Positions 1 through 9,082 of a stretch of 64,000 bases of DNA are shown in pieces. The notes below the pieces were generated by a model. The model had not been told where the DNA came from, ran no database searches, and saw only the letters and a program-made list of their open reading frames with translations. Each line of letters starts with the position of its first letter. Position 1 is the first letter of the stretch. Both the position numbers and the translations under genes were made by a program. Source of the stretch: CAIZGX01 sp046048875 (GTDB lineage: Bacteria > Bacteroidota > Bacteroidia > Flavobacteriales_D > Sanyastnellaceae); assembly GCA_046048875.1 (NCBI GenBank), contig JBJOFG010000001.1, positions 124,001-188,000 of the forward strand, given 5' to 3'.

Positions 1-507
1 CTTTACTGGAAGATATCTGTCGCGATAAAATGCAATCAAGAGGAATGACGAGATTCCGAGTACTTCCCAACCTGTGAAAAGTGTTTCTAAATTTCCTGAA
101 AAGATAACGAGGTTGTATCCGAAGAAGAAAAGAAGAAGTGTGTTGAAGAATCTCTTATATCCGCTTTCTCTGTGCAAATAGTAGCGACTATAAACGGTAA
201 CAAGTGAAGTAAGAAAAGATCCCATGATGAGGAAAGTTGCAGTAGTTCTATCGAAGAAAAAATCTATGTAGAACATATATCCGTCTGTCTGATACAATAC
301 CCATTCACGGTGAGAAAGATTTTCGAATCCGTCCAGTGCCCATGCAATCACAAAACCCAATGCAAAGGAGAGGTGCAAGAGCACAGAAGTGAAAGTTCCC
401 CATGAAATGGTTTTTTCATGATGCTTGCTTGGAATTAAACTAAGGATGTAACTCGCTAGTGGCAACCAAAGAAAGAACTGCATGTAGAATTCCAATTCAG
501 TTTTCAT
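1..507 (-). CDS. dabB: DabB-like NuoL/Mrp-type membrane subunit, 3' end cut by window edge
   Basis: The first 169 residues of a minus-strand gene that runs off the window. The translation begins MKTELEFYMQFF, is strongly hydrophobic with several membrane segments, and contains GWEVLGISSFLLIAFYRD, the hallmark of NuoL/NADH dehydrogenase subunit 5 and Mrp antiporter subunits. The gene starts 11 nt inside the end of dabA, a tight coupling expected for the DabA-DabB complex, in which this subunit is thought to conduct the cations that energise CO2 or bicarbonate capture. The adjacency to dabA separates it from respiratory NuoL. The C-terminal part is outside the window, so completeness cannot be judged. 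Confidence 0.85.
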   Translation of the reverse strand, partial: MKTELEFYMQFFLWLPLASYILSLIPSKHHEKTISWGTFTSVLLHLSFALGFVIAWALDGFENLSHREWVLYQTDGYMFYIDFFFDRTTATFLIMGSFLTSLVTVYSRYYLHRESGYKRFFNTLLLFFFGYNLVIFSGNLETLFTGWEVLGISSFLLIAFYRDRYLPVK

Positions 508-3010
508 GTGCTTGTGTTAAAATGTGAACGGGAATATTTTCTGTATGTCCTTCAACAAGTCTCTCCATGCTTGTTGCTTCCGGAAGTGATGTGGTGCTTG
601 GAGTATAAGGAAAGAAAGCTTCGTTTCGGAAGACTTGAATTTCGGCTGTCTCCGGATGAATACTAACCAAATGAACCCATTCATTTTTGAACCATTCATA
701 GGTTCTGGCGTCTTTTTGAATGGTACTCAGTAGAATGTTCGGAACTTGCTCAACAACCATTAAAAGTCGAACAGGATCGTGTACTTCAATCATCTGGCTG
801 GGAAGGCCTGGACGTAAATCACCATCTACACCATTTGCTACCCCAATAAGCCCCATGACATTATGTGGAAGTTTTGTCCCTGCTCCCAACTTGTAATTGT
901 CGGTGCGTGAAAAATAGTATTCCAAATTAATACCGCCACATACAGGAGCCGCGGCTTTTAAAATTCCGAATAGGTACTTTCCATCTAGATCAATGGTGGC
1001 GTCATAAGAATTTAGGAACGAGCGCCTATCTAGGAACAAGTGCTTTGTGAGTTGTCTCGTTCCCACGACGCATAGCGCGTTGGTTGCGTGATTTAATTCT
1101 GGACGAGGTTCGAAGATTGATACCGAGCGACGCATGACGCGTTTGTGAATTTGCCATGGTGTCAAATTCGTGTTCACTGTTTCAAATCTACGCGAACGTT
1201 CTTTTGCATTTAAGTCAGATGCGTATCTGAAGGTCCACTTGTTTTTCTGATGAAGAATTTTGTTTTCTGCTGAAAGACCCGAACCATCATAAAACACCGT
1301 TTGGTCGCGGGTTGTGTCGTGAAGTCCCCCAATGAACTGTGTAAAAGGTGGAATGTGAATTCCTCGCTCTTGTAGGACTCGTCTCACTTTCGGATGATTC
1401 GCCATGCGTGCAAAAACACGCGCGTTGGCCGAACCAGATCTACCAGAACAAGCTCCACAATCGTAAGCGGCATAGTGTGGATTGTTCACGCTGCTTGATC
1501 CATGCCCAATTAAGTATACAAGCGAAGCGAAATCTTTAATAAGCCCAATAGAGCGCAAGGAAGCTTCAACACGATTCGCCATTTCTTCAATCGTGAATCC
1601 AACTTGAAGTTCACCATCATGCTCATGGTCGTGTTCAACGGTTAGCGTGGACTCCTTTTCCATGTGTCGAAATGAAAGCGAGGTGGCTGGAGATATTCCA
1701 GGGCGGAAAATATTTGAGAGAAGTTTTACCGCAGACCAAAATCCGTAAACTATAGAAAGTGTCCAACCCAATATGTTGTGGTGCGAATTCTTGTTGAATT
1801 GAACTTCTTTGTTCGTCTTCCTTGTCGTGCCCTCTTCACGAATCAGGTGCTTTGGGGATACGGGTGCTGGACAAACTTTTTCATGAAATTTTCCGCCTTG
1901 CGGTTGAAAATAGAATTCAACCCCAAAGAACCCAGGCATACCAAGTGTTTCGCATTTAGGATCTAGTAATTCTAAGTATCTTCGAATAGACTCTTCTCTA
2001 TCGTCGATGCAGAAAACTGCCTGAAAATTTTTTACCGAATTTTTGTTCGGTTTAACCACCCTCTGTTGCAGTCCGAATAGAACGGTATCGTTATATGTCC
2101 ATTCAAAAGCCTCCTGCCAAACGCGTTGAACAAGATCTACTTCAGACACTTTTGGTTTTTCGAAATAAGGTTCTACTACTCCAGCAAATACGCCTAAAGT
2201 TTTCCAGTTTTCTCCAAACTGATTGTAGGCTGCATCAATTTCGAAGCACAGTTCTAGGTGAATGAAATCTCGCAGCGATATTTCTTTGCTGTCGAGCAAC
2301 GAGCTGGGTAGCTTCTCAATAGTAGCAACCATGCCAGACCAACCGGGATGAGCGAAACACAAATCGAAGAGATAGGAACTGTAAAGCTCTTCCCGGTCAC
2401 CAACAATGAGTTTCAGTAGGTCGTGAAGCTTTAGCGATGAATCATGAAAAATCTCACGACCTTTTTTTGATCTGAAAAGACTCACAGCGGTGTGCTTATC
2501 CAAATCACGCGCGGCATTGAGCAATCCTTTTTCTTTCGAAGGAAATTGCCAAAGTGCAATTCCTTGATCGAGATAATTGCAGGTTATTCGGAAAACAATG
2601 TGATGCACAAGAGCACTCACATCGAAATGATAATGATCTTTCCAAATCATTCGTACAGCTCCAACGCGCGGAGTTAAATCGGGTTGAAAATCTTTCGTTA
2701 GAATTTCGTTCAACTTATCTGTTGAATTTTCTTCGGGAAAATTTTTCTCAATAGCAACCAACAGCTTCTCTTCAGAAATTTTTCCTTCCGAATAAAACTT
2801 CTTGTACTCTTGTGGTGATAGAAGTGTTTTATATCCGAAAGTAAATTTTGCTTCGAGAATTCCATCGAAGAATTTTTCGTGCTGAAAAGCATGCAGCGTA
2901 TTGTGATGAATGAAATCTTTCAGTGGAGCTTGAGCCGGCAGGTAATGCGCAAGTTCATGAAGCACCTGTTCTTCATGAAATGAAGAACTAACGTTGTTTG
3001 GATTTTTCAT
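497..3010 (-). CDS. dabA: DabA, inorganic carbon transporter subunit (DUF2309/UPF0753)
   Basis: An 837-residue soluble-type protein of the DUF2309 family. DabA is a beta-carbonic-anhydrase-like zinc protein that works with a NuoL-type membrane partner to trap CO2 as bicarbonate in the cell. The expected zinc and catalytic residues are visible: Cys334 and Asp336 in AVFCIDDREE, His503 in YLIGHGSS and Cys518 in AAYDCGACSG. The 15-residue spacing between His and the second Cys matches characterised DabA. The N-terminal HHNTLHAF motif typical of the family is also present. It lies 3 nt after sulP and overlaps dabB, giving a three-gene carbon-uptake operon. Family identity is firm; the transported species is inferred. 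Confidence 0.92.
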   Translation of the reverse strand: MKNPNNVSSSFHEEQVLHELAHYLPAQAPLKDFIHHNTLHAFQHEKFFDGILEAKFTFGYKTLLSPQEYKKFYSEGKISEEKLLVAIEKNFPEENSTDKLNEILTKDFQPDLTPRVGAVRMIWKDHYHFDVSALVHHIVFRITCNYLDQGIALWQFPSKEKGLLNAARDLDKHTAVSLFRSKKGREIFHDSSLKLHDLLKLIVGDREELYSSYLFDLCFAHPGWSGMVATIEKLPSSLLDSKEISLRDFIHLELCFEIDAAYNQFGENWKTLGVFAGVVEPYFEKPKVSEVDLVQRVWQEAFEWTYNDTVLFGLQQRVVKPNKNSVKNFQAVFCIDDREESIRRYLELLDPKCETLGMPGFFGVEFYFQPQGGKFHEKVCPAPVSPKHLIREEGTTRKTNKEVQFNKNSHHNILGWTLSIVYGFWSAVKLLSNIFRPGISPATSLSFRHMEKESTLTVEHDHEHDGELQVGFTIEEMANRVEASLRSIGLIKDFASLVYLIGHGSSSVNNPHYAAYDCGACSGRSGSANARVFARMANHPKVRRVLQERGIHIPPFTQFIGGLHDTTRDQTVFYDGSGLSAENKILHQKNKWTFRYASDLNAKERSRRFETVNTNLTPWQIHKRVMRRSVSIFEPRPELNHATNALCVVGTRQLTKHLFLDRRSFLNSYDATIDLDGKYLFGILKAAAPVCGGINLEYYFSRTDNYKLGAGTKLPHNVMGLIGVANGVDGDLRPGLPSQMIEVHDPVRLLMVVEQVPNILLSTIQKDARTYEWFKNEWVHLVSIHPETAEIQVFRNEAFFPYTPSTTSLPEATSMERLVEGHTENIPVHILTQAHEN

Positions 3011-3013
3011 GGA

Positions 3014-4651
3014 CTATTGTTTTTTCTTTTTTCTTCCCGCTAAATCATGCTTCGAGAAAGACTTGTGTTCATCAAGTCCTTCAAGGACGACAACACCCCC
3101 ATCTCTTTCATAATTCAATTTGAAGAGATGCAGCTGTTCCATAACGGAGTGATCAATAACACGGCTGTTTTCGAAAAAAATCGTAATGTGTGATTCAGCT
3201 GGAATAGCTTCCAACTTATGCTTGATAGCAACGAAGTTGGTAAAGACAGCAGCCCGACTCATGTGAACTTCATACTTATCCTCAATAAACGCAACTTCAG
3301 CTTGTGCTTTGAAGAGCGAAGAGAGTGATGCTCCATTCACGAGAAGAATAATCATTTTGGTAAGAATTCCCGCAGCTATTCCTACCAATAAATCGGTACC
3401 TAAAGTGAAGATTATAGTTACGATGAAGACCAACAGTTGCTCTTTTCCAATTTGGAACATGTGAATGAATTCGCGTGGATGAGCGAGCTTAATCCCAACG
3501 CCAATAAGTAATGCAGCCAGGGCAGCTTTTGGTATCATGTCGCTGAAGGAAACAGCGAAGATCAGAAACACCAATATTACCAATCCGTGAAAGAAGTTCG
3601 CCCAGCGAGTCTTTGCTCCGTTGCTCACATTCGATGAGGAACGTGCAACTTCACTAATCATGGGTAATCCACCGAGTATTCCAGCGATAATATTTCCAAC
3701 CCCGACAGCAATCAAATCTTTGTTGGCATTCGATTTACGTCGAAAAGGATCGAGCATATCGGTTGCTTTCACGGTAAGAAGCGCTTCTAAACTTCCCACT
3801 AAAGCGAACATGACAACGTATTTCACAAATGTTCCAACCATTGACATTCCCGCGAAACTTACATTAACACCGAGTGTATCGAAGAGACCTTTTTTGAATT
3901 CCAAAAGAGGAGCAAATCCATTTACGTTTTGTAACTGAAATGCTTTTCCAAGAGGAATGGCTACTACCAAAACAACCAATGCCGCTGGAACTTTTTTCAA
4001 CGCTGGAATCTTCAGCATTGGCCAAACGAAAACAATAATAAGACTTATGAGTCCAATGATTACCACTTCCTTGTGTTCGAGGAAATTTGCAAAAGTGTTT
4101 TTGAGTTCAATAATTAATTCGAGTGGTTCAACCATGGGCTTGCCGGTTGCTGTAACTGGGTTCATGCCAACGAGGATATGCAATTGCTTGCTAAGGATAA
4201 TAATACCAATGGCAGCGAGCATTCCGTGAACAGCGGAAAGCGGAAAGAAGTCGCTGAACGAACCGAACTTCAACAAGCCGAAAATGACTTGAAGAATACC
4301 CGCTACAACGACAGCACCTAATGCAAGATGCCATCCGTATGCTGTGGCATCTGCGGTGCTTGATCCTGCGGGTGCACCAAGTGCAAATTCCCCAACGGCA
4401 CCTGCGACAATAACAATAAGGCCGGCGGCTGGACCTTTAATGGTCAGCAACGACCCAGCGAAAAAACTTACGACAAGACCGCCAATCATTGCAGTTATGA
4501 GTCCAAAAATTGCTGGGAAATCAGAAGCTGCGGCTATACCTAGAGATAGCGGTAATGCCAACAATGCAACGATAAATCCTGAGGGTAAGTCACTTTTCCA
4601 ATTTTCAACAAGACCCTTCCATCCGTCGGATGGTAGTTTGATTTTTTCCAT
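3014..4651 (-). CDS. SulP-family anion (bicarbonate/sulfate) transporter with short STAS domain
   Basis: An integral membrane protein of about 545 residues. The SulP signature is seen near the N-terminus (DLPSGFIVALLALPLSLGIA, then the glycine-rich FAGSLLTIKGPAAG), followed by many hydrophobic segments and a C-terminal STAS-like region of about 100 residues ending in a basic KKKKQ tail. SulP proteins move sulfate, bicarbonate or other anions. Position directly upstream of dabA and dabB suggests bicarbonate, as in other dab loci. I chose the ATG at 4651 (MEKIKLPSDGWKG) because the 12 residues before it look unlike family N-termini. No strong Shine-Dalgarno is present, as is usual in this phylum. 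Confidence 0.85.
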   Translation of the reverse strand: MEKIKLPSDGWKGLVENWKSDLPSGFIVALLALPLSLGIAAASDFPAIFGLITAMIGGLVVSFFAGSLLTIKGPAAGLIVIVAGAVGEFALGAPAGSSTADATAYGWHLALGAVVVAGILQVIFGLLKFGSFSDFFPLSAVHGMLAAIGIIILSKQLHILVGMNPVTATGKPMVEPLELIIELKNTFANFLEHKEVVIIGLISLIIVFVWPMLKIPALKKVPAALVVLVVAIPLGKAFQLQNVNGFAPLLEFKKGLFDTLGVNVSFAGMSMVGTFVKYVVMFALVGSLEALLTVKATDMLDPFRRKSNANKDLIAVGVGNIIAGILGGLPMISEVARSSSNVSNGAKTRWANFFHGLVILVFLIFAVSFSDMIPKAALAALLIGVGIKLAHPREFIHMFQIGKEQLLVFIVTIIFTLGTDLLVGIAAGILTKMIILLVNGASLSSLFKAQAEVAFIEDKYEVHMSRAAVFTNFVAIKHKLEAIPAESHITIFFENSRVIDHSVMEQLHLFKLNYERDGGVVVLEGLDEHKSFSKHDLAGRKKKKQ

Positions 4652-4723
4652 AAAATAAGATTTTGAAAGTTTAAATGAAGAGGTCAATGATTATTAACCC
4701 CGATTCCGCGTGTGGCGTGGCAT

Positions 4724-5086
4724 TTAAAATTTACAACAATCTATTTTATAGGAATGGTAGAGTAAAAAAAGTTTTCGTTTGACATTGCGACAAACAAAGT
4801 CTTGACTTGAATTTGATTCAGAACGATTTGTTTGATAGAAACCAAAATAGAGGCTCGATGAAGTTTCAGAATCTTCATCCTCCTCTTCTTCGCCCTCTTC
4901 AATGTACTCCTCGAAAATATTGGCTTGTTCGAAATCTGTGAAATGACGAACAGTTTTTCCTTTATCGTCGGTGGCAGTATATGCGGTTTGAATGACACCT
5001 CCCGTTAATACCAATATCGAAGCACTAACTTTAAAAGAAAGTAGGGCGAACAGTAAGGGTAATATTATGGACAGTCTCTTTAACAC
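4724..5086 (-). CDS. Small exported protein with acidic stretch, unknown function
   Basis: 120 residues. Residues 1-23 form a clear signal peptide (MLKRLSIILPLLFALLSFKVSA). The middle holds a very acidic run around residues 60-72 (EEYIEEGEEEEDEDSE), then a Ser/Tyr-rich part and a Cys-containing basic C-terminus. I do not recognise a family. It sits in the gap between the suf operon and sulP, on the same strand as both, 72 nt ahead of the sulP start. The signal peptide and codon use make it a credible gene, but no role can be assigned. Confidence 0.55.
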   Translation of the reverse strand: MLKRLSIILPLLFALLSFKVSASILVLTGGVIQTAYTATDDKGKTVRHFTDFEQANIFEEYIEEGEEEEDEDSETSSSLYFGFYQTNRSESNSSQDFVCRNVKRKLFLLYHSYKIDCCKF

Positions 5087-5125
5087 GCGTACAAAGGTAA
5101 CTCTCTTTTGTAGAAATTATTTCAT

Positions 5126-5437
5126 TTACAAAAATCCAAGCTCAAGCTGAGCCTCTTGACTCATCATGCTTTTGTCCCAAGTAGGTTCCCAGGTTATTTC
5201 AACTTTACAATCTGAAACGCCCTCAACCGACTTGATTTTGTCTTCCACTTCAGGAGGTAAAGTTTCTGCAACCGGACAAGAAGGCGAAGTGAGGGTCATG
5301 GTTATTTTCACAGAAGCGTCTTCCGCAATGTCAATTCCATAGATCAATCCTAACTCATATATATCAACCGGAATTTCTGGGTCGAATATGGTTTTCAATT
5401 TGGCAATAATTGCTTCTGTTAATGCGGCCTTCTCCAT
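5126..5437 (-). CDS. sufT: DUF59/MIP18 iron-sulfur assembly factor (SufT-like)
   Basis: 103 residues of the DUF59 (MIP18) family. Visible family features are the DPEIPVDIYELGLIYGI opening, the TLTSPSCPVAETLP segment with the conserved cysteine, and the WEPTWD ending. Members help mature Fe-S proteins, probably by handing clusters to targets. It is the last suf gene, beginning 2 nt after sufE, so co-translation is very likely. Called SufT-like from context; it lacks extra domains. Confidence 0.88.
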   Translation of the reverse strand: MEKAALTEAIIAKLKTIFDPEIPVDIYELGLIYGIDIAEDASVKITMTLTSPSCPVAETLPPEVEDKIKSVEGVSDCKVEITWEPTWDKSMMSQEAQLELGFL

Positions 5438-5439
5438 AA

Positions 5440-5868
5440 TTAATTGCTTTTTTGTTGTGCTTGAAAAACAGTGGCGTACAAGAGTATTTGCTTCACCATA
5501 GCTGCCAACCCATTGCTTCTGGTTTGACTAAGATTTGAAACTAAACCGATGTCATTCATGAAATGAATGTTGGCTTTTAAAATTTCTTCTGGCGTTTCTT
5601 CGTTGAAAACACCAATGACCAATGCCACCAATCCACGTGTAATAATGGCGTCGCTATCCGCTTCGAAATTCACTGTTCCGTTTTCTTGAAGCGATGCTTT
5701 CAACCAAACTTTTGATTGACATCCGGCAACAAGCAAGTCGTCTTTCTTCTCCTCATCAGACAAGCCCTTCATCTCTTTACCCAATTCAATGATGTGCTCA
5801 TACTTGTGCATCCATTCCTCGAAAAATGCAAACTCTTCAATTATCTCTTGTTGCTTTTGCTCTATCAT
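5440..5868 (-). CDS. sufE: SufE sulfur-acceptor protein
   Basis: 142 residues of the SufE family. SufE takes persulfide sulfur from SufS through a single active cysteine and passes it to the SufBCD scaffold. The active Cys is residue 50 in DLLVAGCQSKVWL, the invariant family motif, and the length is normal. The start ATG overlaps the sufS stop by one base, so the acceptor is translationally coupled to its desulfurase. Confidence 0.92.
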   Translation of the reverse strand: MIEQKQQEIIEEFAFFEEWMHKYEHIIELGKEMKGLSDEEKKDDLLVAGCQSKVWLKASLQENGTVNFEADSDAIITRGLVALVIGVFNEETPEEILKANIHFMNDIGLVSNLSQTRSNGLAAMVKQILLYATVFQAQQKSN

Positions 5869-7100
5869 TATCTCAACATATTTACGCTTTTGTTCAGCGC
5901 AGCAATAAATAGTTCAACGTCTTCAACGGTATTGTAACAAGCGAAAGACGCTCGTACAGACCCCGTTGTTCCTAGCTTTTCCCAAAGGGGTTGTGTGCAG
6001 TGATGTCCCGTTCTTACAGCAACACCTTGCTGATCGAGCAACGTTCCAATATCGGCAGAATGAATTCCTTCCACATTAAAACTCAATACACCCACTTTGT
6101 TTTCAAGGTCGGCGTATAGAGTGGCTCCTTCAATTTTTCTTAATTCTTCAGTCGCCAATTTCAACAAGTGAAGCTCATGCTTGTGCATGTCTGCTCTTCC
6201 CACTTCCTTGCAGAATGAAATGGATTCGTTGAACGCAATAACAGCTTCAATGTTGGGAGTACCCGCTTCGTATTTGAAGGGCAAGTCGTTGAAGGTGGTT
6301 CCTGTTACAGATACCTTTCGAATCATTTCACCACCGTATCTGTATGGAGGAAGTTTTTCCAACAGTTCTTTCTTTCCCCATAAAACACCAAGCCCGGTTG
6401 GACCGTACATTTTGTGCGCCGAGAACAAGAAGAAATCGCAATTCAACGCTTGAACATTGATGTCGAAATGGGCTACCGCTTGCGCACCGTCTATGACCAC
6501 ATATGCTCCTGCGCTCTTTGCAAGGGCTATTAATTCTTCAACAGGATTAATGGTTCCCAGTGCGTTCGAAACGTAATTGAACGCAACAATTTTCGCTTTG
6601 CTTCCCAACTCTCTTTTCGCGTAATCCATATCCCATTCGCCCGAAGGGGTCATAGGAATGTAACGAAAAACAGCTTTCTTCTTTTCTGCCAATACTTGCC
6701 ACGGAACGAAATTCGCGTGGTGTTCCATTTCGGTCACCCAGATCTCATCGCCTTCCTCCACTTCATTTTCTAAAATGGTTGAAAGCATGTTCACACTGTC
6801 TGTGCTGCCTTGTGTGAAAATAATTTCTTCGCGGAAATTTGCGTGAAGCATATCTGCTAAGGCAGAGCGTGTAGCTTCGAATTTTTCAGTAGAGGCGTTC
6901 GCTAAAAAATGTGCTCCTCTATGAATGTTTGCATTCCACTTCGTGTAGTACTCAGTAATGGAATCTATTACACGCTGTGGCTTTTGAGTGGTTGCAGCGT
7001 TGTCTAGATAAACAAGAGGACGACCGTGTACCGTTTGATTCAACGTTGGAAATTGATTTCTCAATTCTTTCATTTTATGTTGAAGGGTATCGTTGTCCAT
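5868..7100 (-). CDS. sufS: SufS cysteine desulfurase (class II)
   Basis: 410 residues, a PLP-dependent desulfurase that removes sulfur from cysteine for cluster assembly. The PLP lysine lies in LFSAHKMYGPTGLG, the HHANFVPW segment stacks the cofactor, and the catalytic Cys is in RTGHHCTQPLWEKLG near the C-terminus. That Cys context is the class II (SufS) form with a short active-site loop, rather than IscS. It lies between sufD (17-nt gap) and sufE (1-nt overlap), the order usual in Bacteroidota. Confidence 0.94.
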   Translation of the reverse strand: MDNDTLQHKMKELRNQFPTLNQTVHGRPLVYLDNAATTQKPQRVIDSITEYYTKWNANIHRGAHFLANASTEKFEATRSALADMLHANFREEIIFTQGSTDSVNMLSTILENEVEEGDEIWVTEMEHHANFVPWQVLAEKKKAVFRYIPMTPSGEWDMDYAKRELGSKAKIVAFNYVSNALGTINPVEELIALAKSAGAYVVIDGAQAVAHFDINVQALNCDFFLFSAHKMYGPTGLGVLWGKKELLEKLPPYRYGGEMIRKVSVTGTTFNDLPFKYEAGTPNIEAVIAFNESISFCKEVGRADMHKHELHLLKLATEELRKIEGATLYADLENKVGVLSFNVEGIHSADIGTLLDQQGVAVRTGHHCTQPLWEKLGTTGSVRASFACYNTVEDVELFIAALNKSVNMLR

Positions 7101-7117
7101 ATTTTGAAACCGAATGA

Positions 7118-8320
7118 TTATTCGGTTATGATTTCATTTTGAATAAGCGTTGCAAGAACATATTCCTTCCAGCTCGGAATGGAAATACGATCCATAACGT
7201 CAGATGTAAATGCTGAAACCAATAGTCGCTTCGCAGACTCTTCGCTCAATCCTCTTGCGCGCAAGTAGAATAAAGCTTCTTCGTCGAATTGACCAGTAGT
7301 TGTTCCGTGGCTACACTTCACATCGTCGGCATAAATTTCCAATTCAGGCTTCGTGAACATGCTTGCGTTGTCACTCATCATGATGTTCGCATTGCTCTGA
7401 TAAGCGTTCGTCTTCTGTGCGTCTACATGCACATACACTTTTCCGTTGAACACGCCTTTTCCGTTGTCGAACAAAACGCCTTTGTACAACTCGTTGCTGT
7501 AGCAATTCGGAACTTGGTGATCTACAAACGTATGATTGTCTATCAATTGATCTTGCTTCGGGAAGTAGGCTCCGCTCAAGAAGGTTTCGCAATGCTGACC
7601 TTCAATTCGAATGTTCAACTCGTTGCGAACCCATGTTCCGTTTGCAGTAACTGTAGTAATCTTGAACACGCTCTTTTCCTCTTGAGAAATAGATTCTCTT
7701 AACAAGACACATTCGTTTTTCGAAGTATTTTGCAATTGATGAATCTCAAGCTGAGCAGAGGTTTCAACATGAGCATACACTTGCACCAAATGAAATGAGC
7801 GTTCAGTGTTCCCTTTGAAATCAACAGTGAATTTCGCGATAGAATTTTCTTTCGAAACAATGAACAAATAAGGTGTGCTCATGCAATCGTTCAAGGTGTT
7901 TTCTATTTCAATCGAGATTACGTCTTCAATAATTTTTCCAGATTGAATTTCAATAAGAACAAGATCGTTTGAAGCATTTTCAGAAATCGCATCGAACACA
8001 TCGCTTCTGTTTTCTTTCGCTAATAAGGAAAGAATCAAAGCTTGTTGTTCTGCTGAAAGATTTTTTCCGGCGGTGAATGAAACACCTTGGATTTGTTGGG
8101 TTGGAAGAGCAATGAATCCGTTTTCAATGCGAATTCCTTTTTCCAAGACCACCATATTTTCATTCTGTTCAGCTTGCTTCCAAGTTGAATCAATCGCTCC
8201 AACACGTGTGTATTTCCAAGATTCTACGCGTGTTGTAGGCAAAGCATAATCAGAAACCGAATGTTTGTTCGGTTTGAAGCTGAATGTGCTTGTTGGTTTT
8301 AGTGCCGCTACAATACTCAT
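7118..8320 (-). CDS. sufD: SufD, SUF scaffold subunit
   Basis: 400 residues, paralogous to SufB over its C-terminal beta-helix. Family features are the NHTFVDHQVPNCYSNELYKG region, the DNASMFTKPELEIYADDVKCSHGTT segment with its conserved Cys-His, and the RGLSEESAKRLL C-terminal helix. SufD joins SufB and SufC in the cluster scaffold and is needed for iron entry. Its ATG overlaps the sufC stop by 4 nt, coupling the two subunits. Confidence 0.94.
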   Translation of the reverse strand: MSIVAALKPTSTFSFKPNKHSVSDYALPTTRVESWKYTRVGAIDSTWKQAEQNENMVVLEKGIRIENGFIALPTQQIQGVSFTAGKNLSAEQQALILSLLAKENRSDVFDAISENASNDLVLIEIQSGKIIEDVISIEIENTLNDCMSTPYLFIVSKENSIAKFTVDFKGNTERSFHLVQVYAHVETSAQLEIHQLQNTSKNECVLLRESISQEEKSVFKITTVTANGTWVRNELNIRIEGQHCETFLSGAYFPKQDQLIDNHTFVDHQVPNCYSNELYKGVLFDNGKGVFNGKVYVHVDAQKTNAYQSNANIMMSDNASMFTKPELEIYADDVKCSHGTTTGQFDEEALFYLRARGLSEESAKRLLVSAFTSDVMDRISIPSWKEYVLATLIQNEIITE

Positions 8321-9072
8321 TTTGCGTCTTCTGTTTCTTTCAACCAGTCGTAGCCTTTTTCTTCTAGTTCTAGCGCCAACTCTTTTGTGCCACTCTTCAC
8401 AATCTTCCCTTTGTACAAGACGTGTACGAAGTCTGGAACGATATGATCTAGAAGTCTTTGGTAGTGAGTAATGACAACAAACGAACGTTTTCCGTCACGC
8501 ATCGCATTCACGCCTTCAGACACAATGCGCAAGGCATCAATGTCCAATCCGCTATCGGTTTCGTCCAACACACAAAGCGATGGATCGAGCATAGCCATTT
8601 GAAATATTTCATTGCGCTTTTTCTCTCCACCACTGAATCCTTCGTTCACTGCGCGGTTCGCAAGCTGACCGTCTAATTCAACCAATTGAGATTTTTCTTT
8701 CACCAATTGTAAGAACTCTTTTGCAGTTAATGCTTCAAGTCCTCTGTGTTTGCGAATCTCACCAACTGCAGCTTTCAGGAAGTTCATGTTACTTACTCCA
8801 GGAATTTCCACAGGGTATTGAAAAGCCAAGAAAAGTCCTTCTCTTGCGCGCTCTTCAGCGGGCATGTCTAACAAATCTTTGTCATTGAAAGTTACAGAAC
8901 CTCCAGTTACTTCATAGTCTTCTCTTCCTGCAAGAACAGATGCAAGAGTACTTTTTCCAGATCCGTTCGGACCCATAATCGCGTGCACTTCGCCTTCACC
9001 AATGGTTAATGAAAGACCTTTCAAGATTTCTTTCTCTTCGATGCGTGCTTGTAAATTTTCAATCTTTAACAT
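8317..9072 (-). CDS. sufC: SufC, SUF system ATPase
   Basis: An ABC-type ATPase of 251 residues that drives conformational change in SufBCD. Walker A is IMGPNGSGKST, the signature is GFSGGEKKRNEIFQ, and Walker B with the following glutamate is CVLDETDSGLD, all diagnostic of SufC. I place the start at the ATG at 9072 (MLKIENLQARIEEKE), which matches family N-termini and follows sufB by 10 nt. The longer open frame upstream only reads back into sufB. Confidence 0.94.
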   Translation of the reverse strand: MLKIENLQARIEEKEILKGLSLTIGEGEVHAIMGPNGSGKSTLASVLAGREDYEVTGGSVTFNDKDLLDMPAEERAREGLFLAFQYPVEIPGVSNMNFLKAAVGEIRKHRGLEALTAKEFLQLVKEKSQLVELDGQLANRAVNEGFSGGEKKRNEIFQMAMLDPSLCVLDETDSGLDIDALRIVSEGVNAMRDGKRSFVVITHYQRLLDHIVPDFVHVLYKGKIVKSGTKELALELEEKGYDWLKETEDAK

Positions 9073-9082
9073 AATTATCTTT

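Noticed and set aside
7289..7702. 137-residue plus-strand frame inside sufD
   Set aside because: It is an antisense shadow of a well-supported gene, Cys/Val rich without domain features. The same applies to similar frames inside sufB, the asmA-like gene and the carbon uptake genes.
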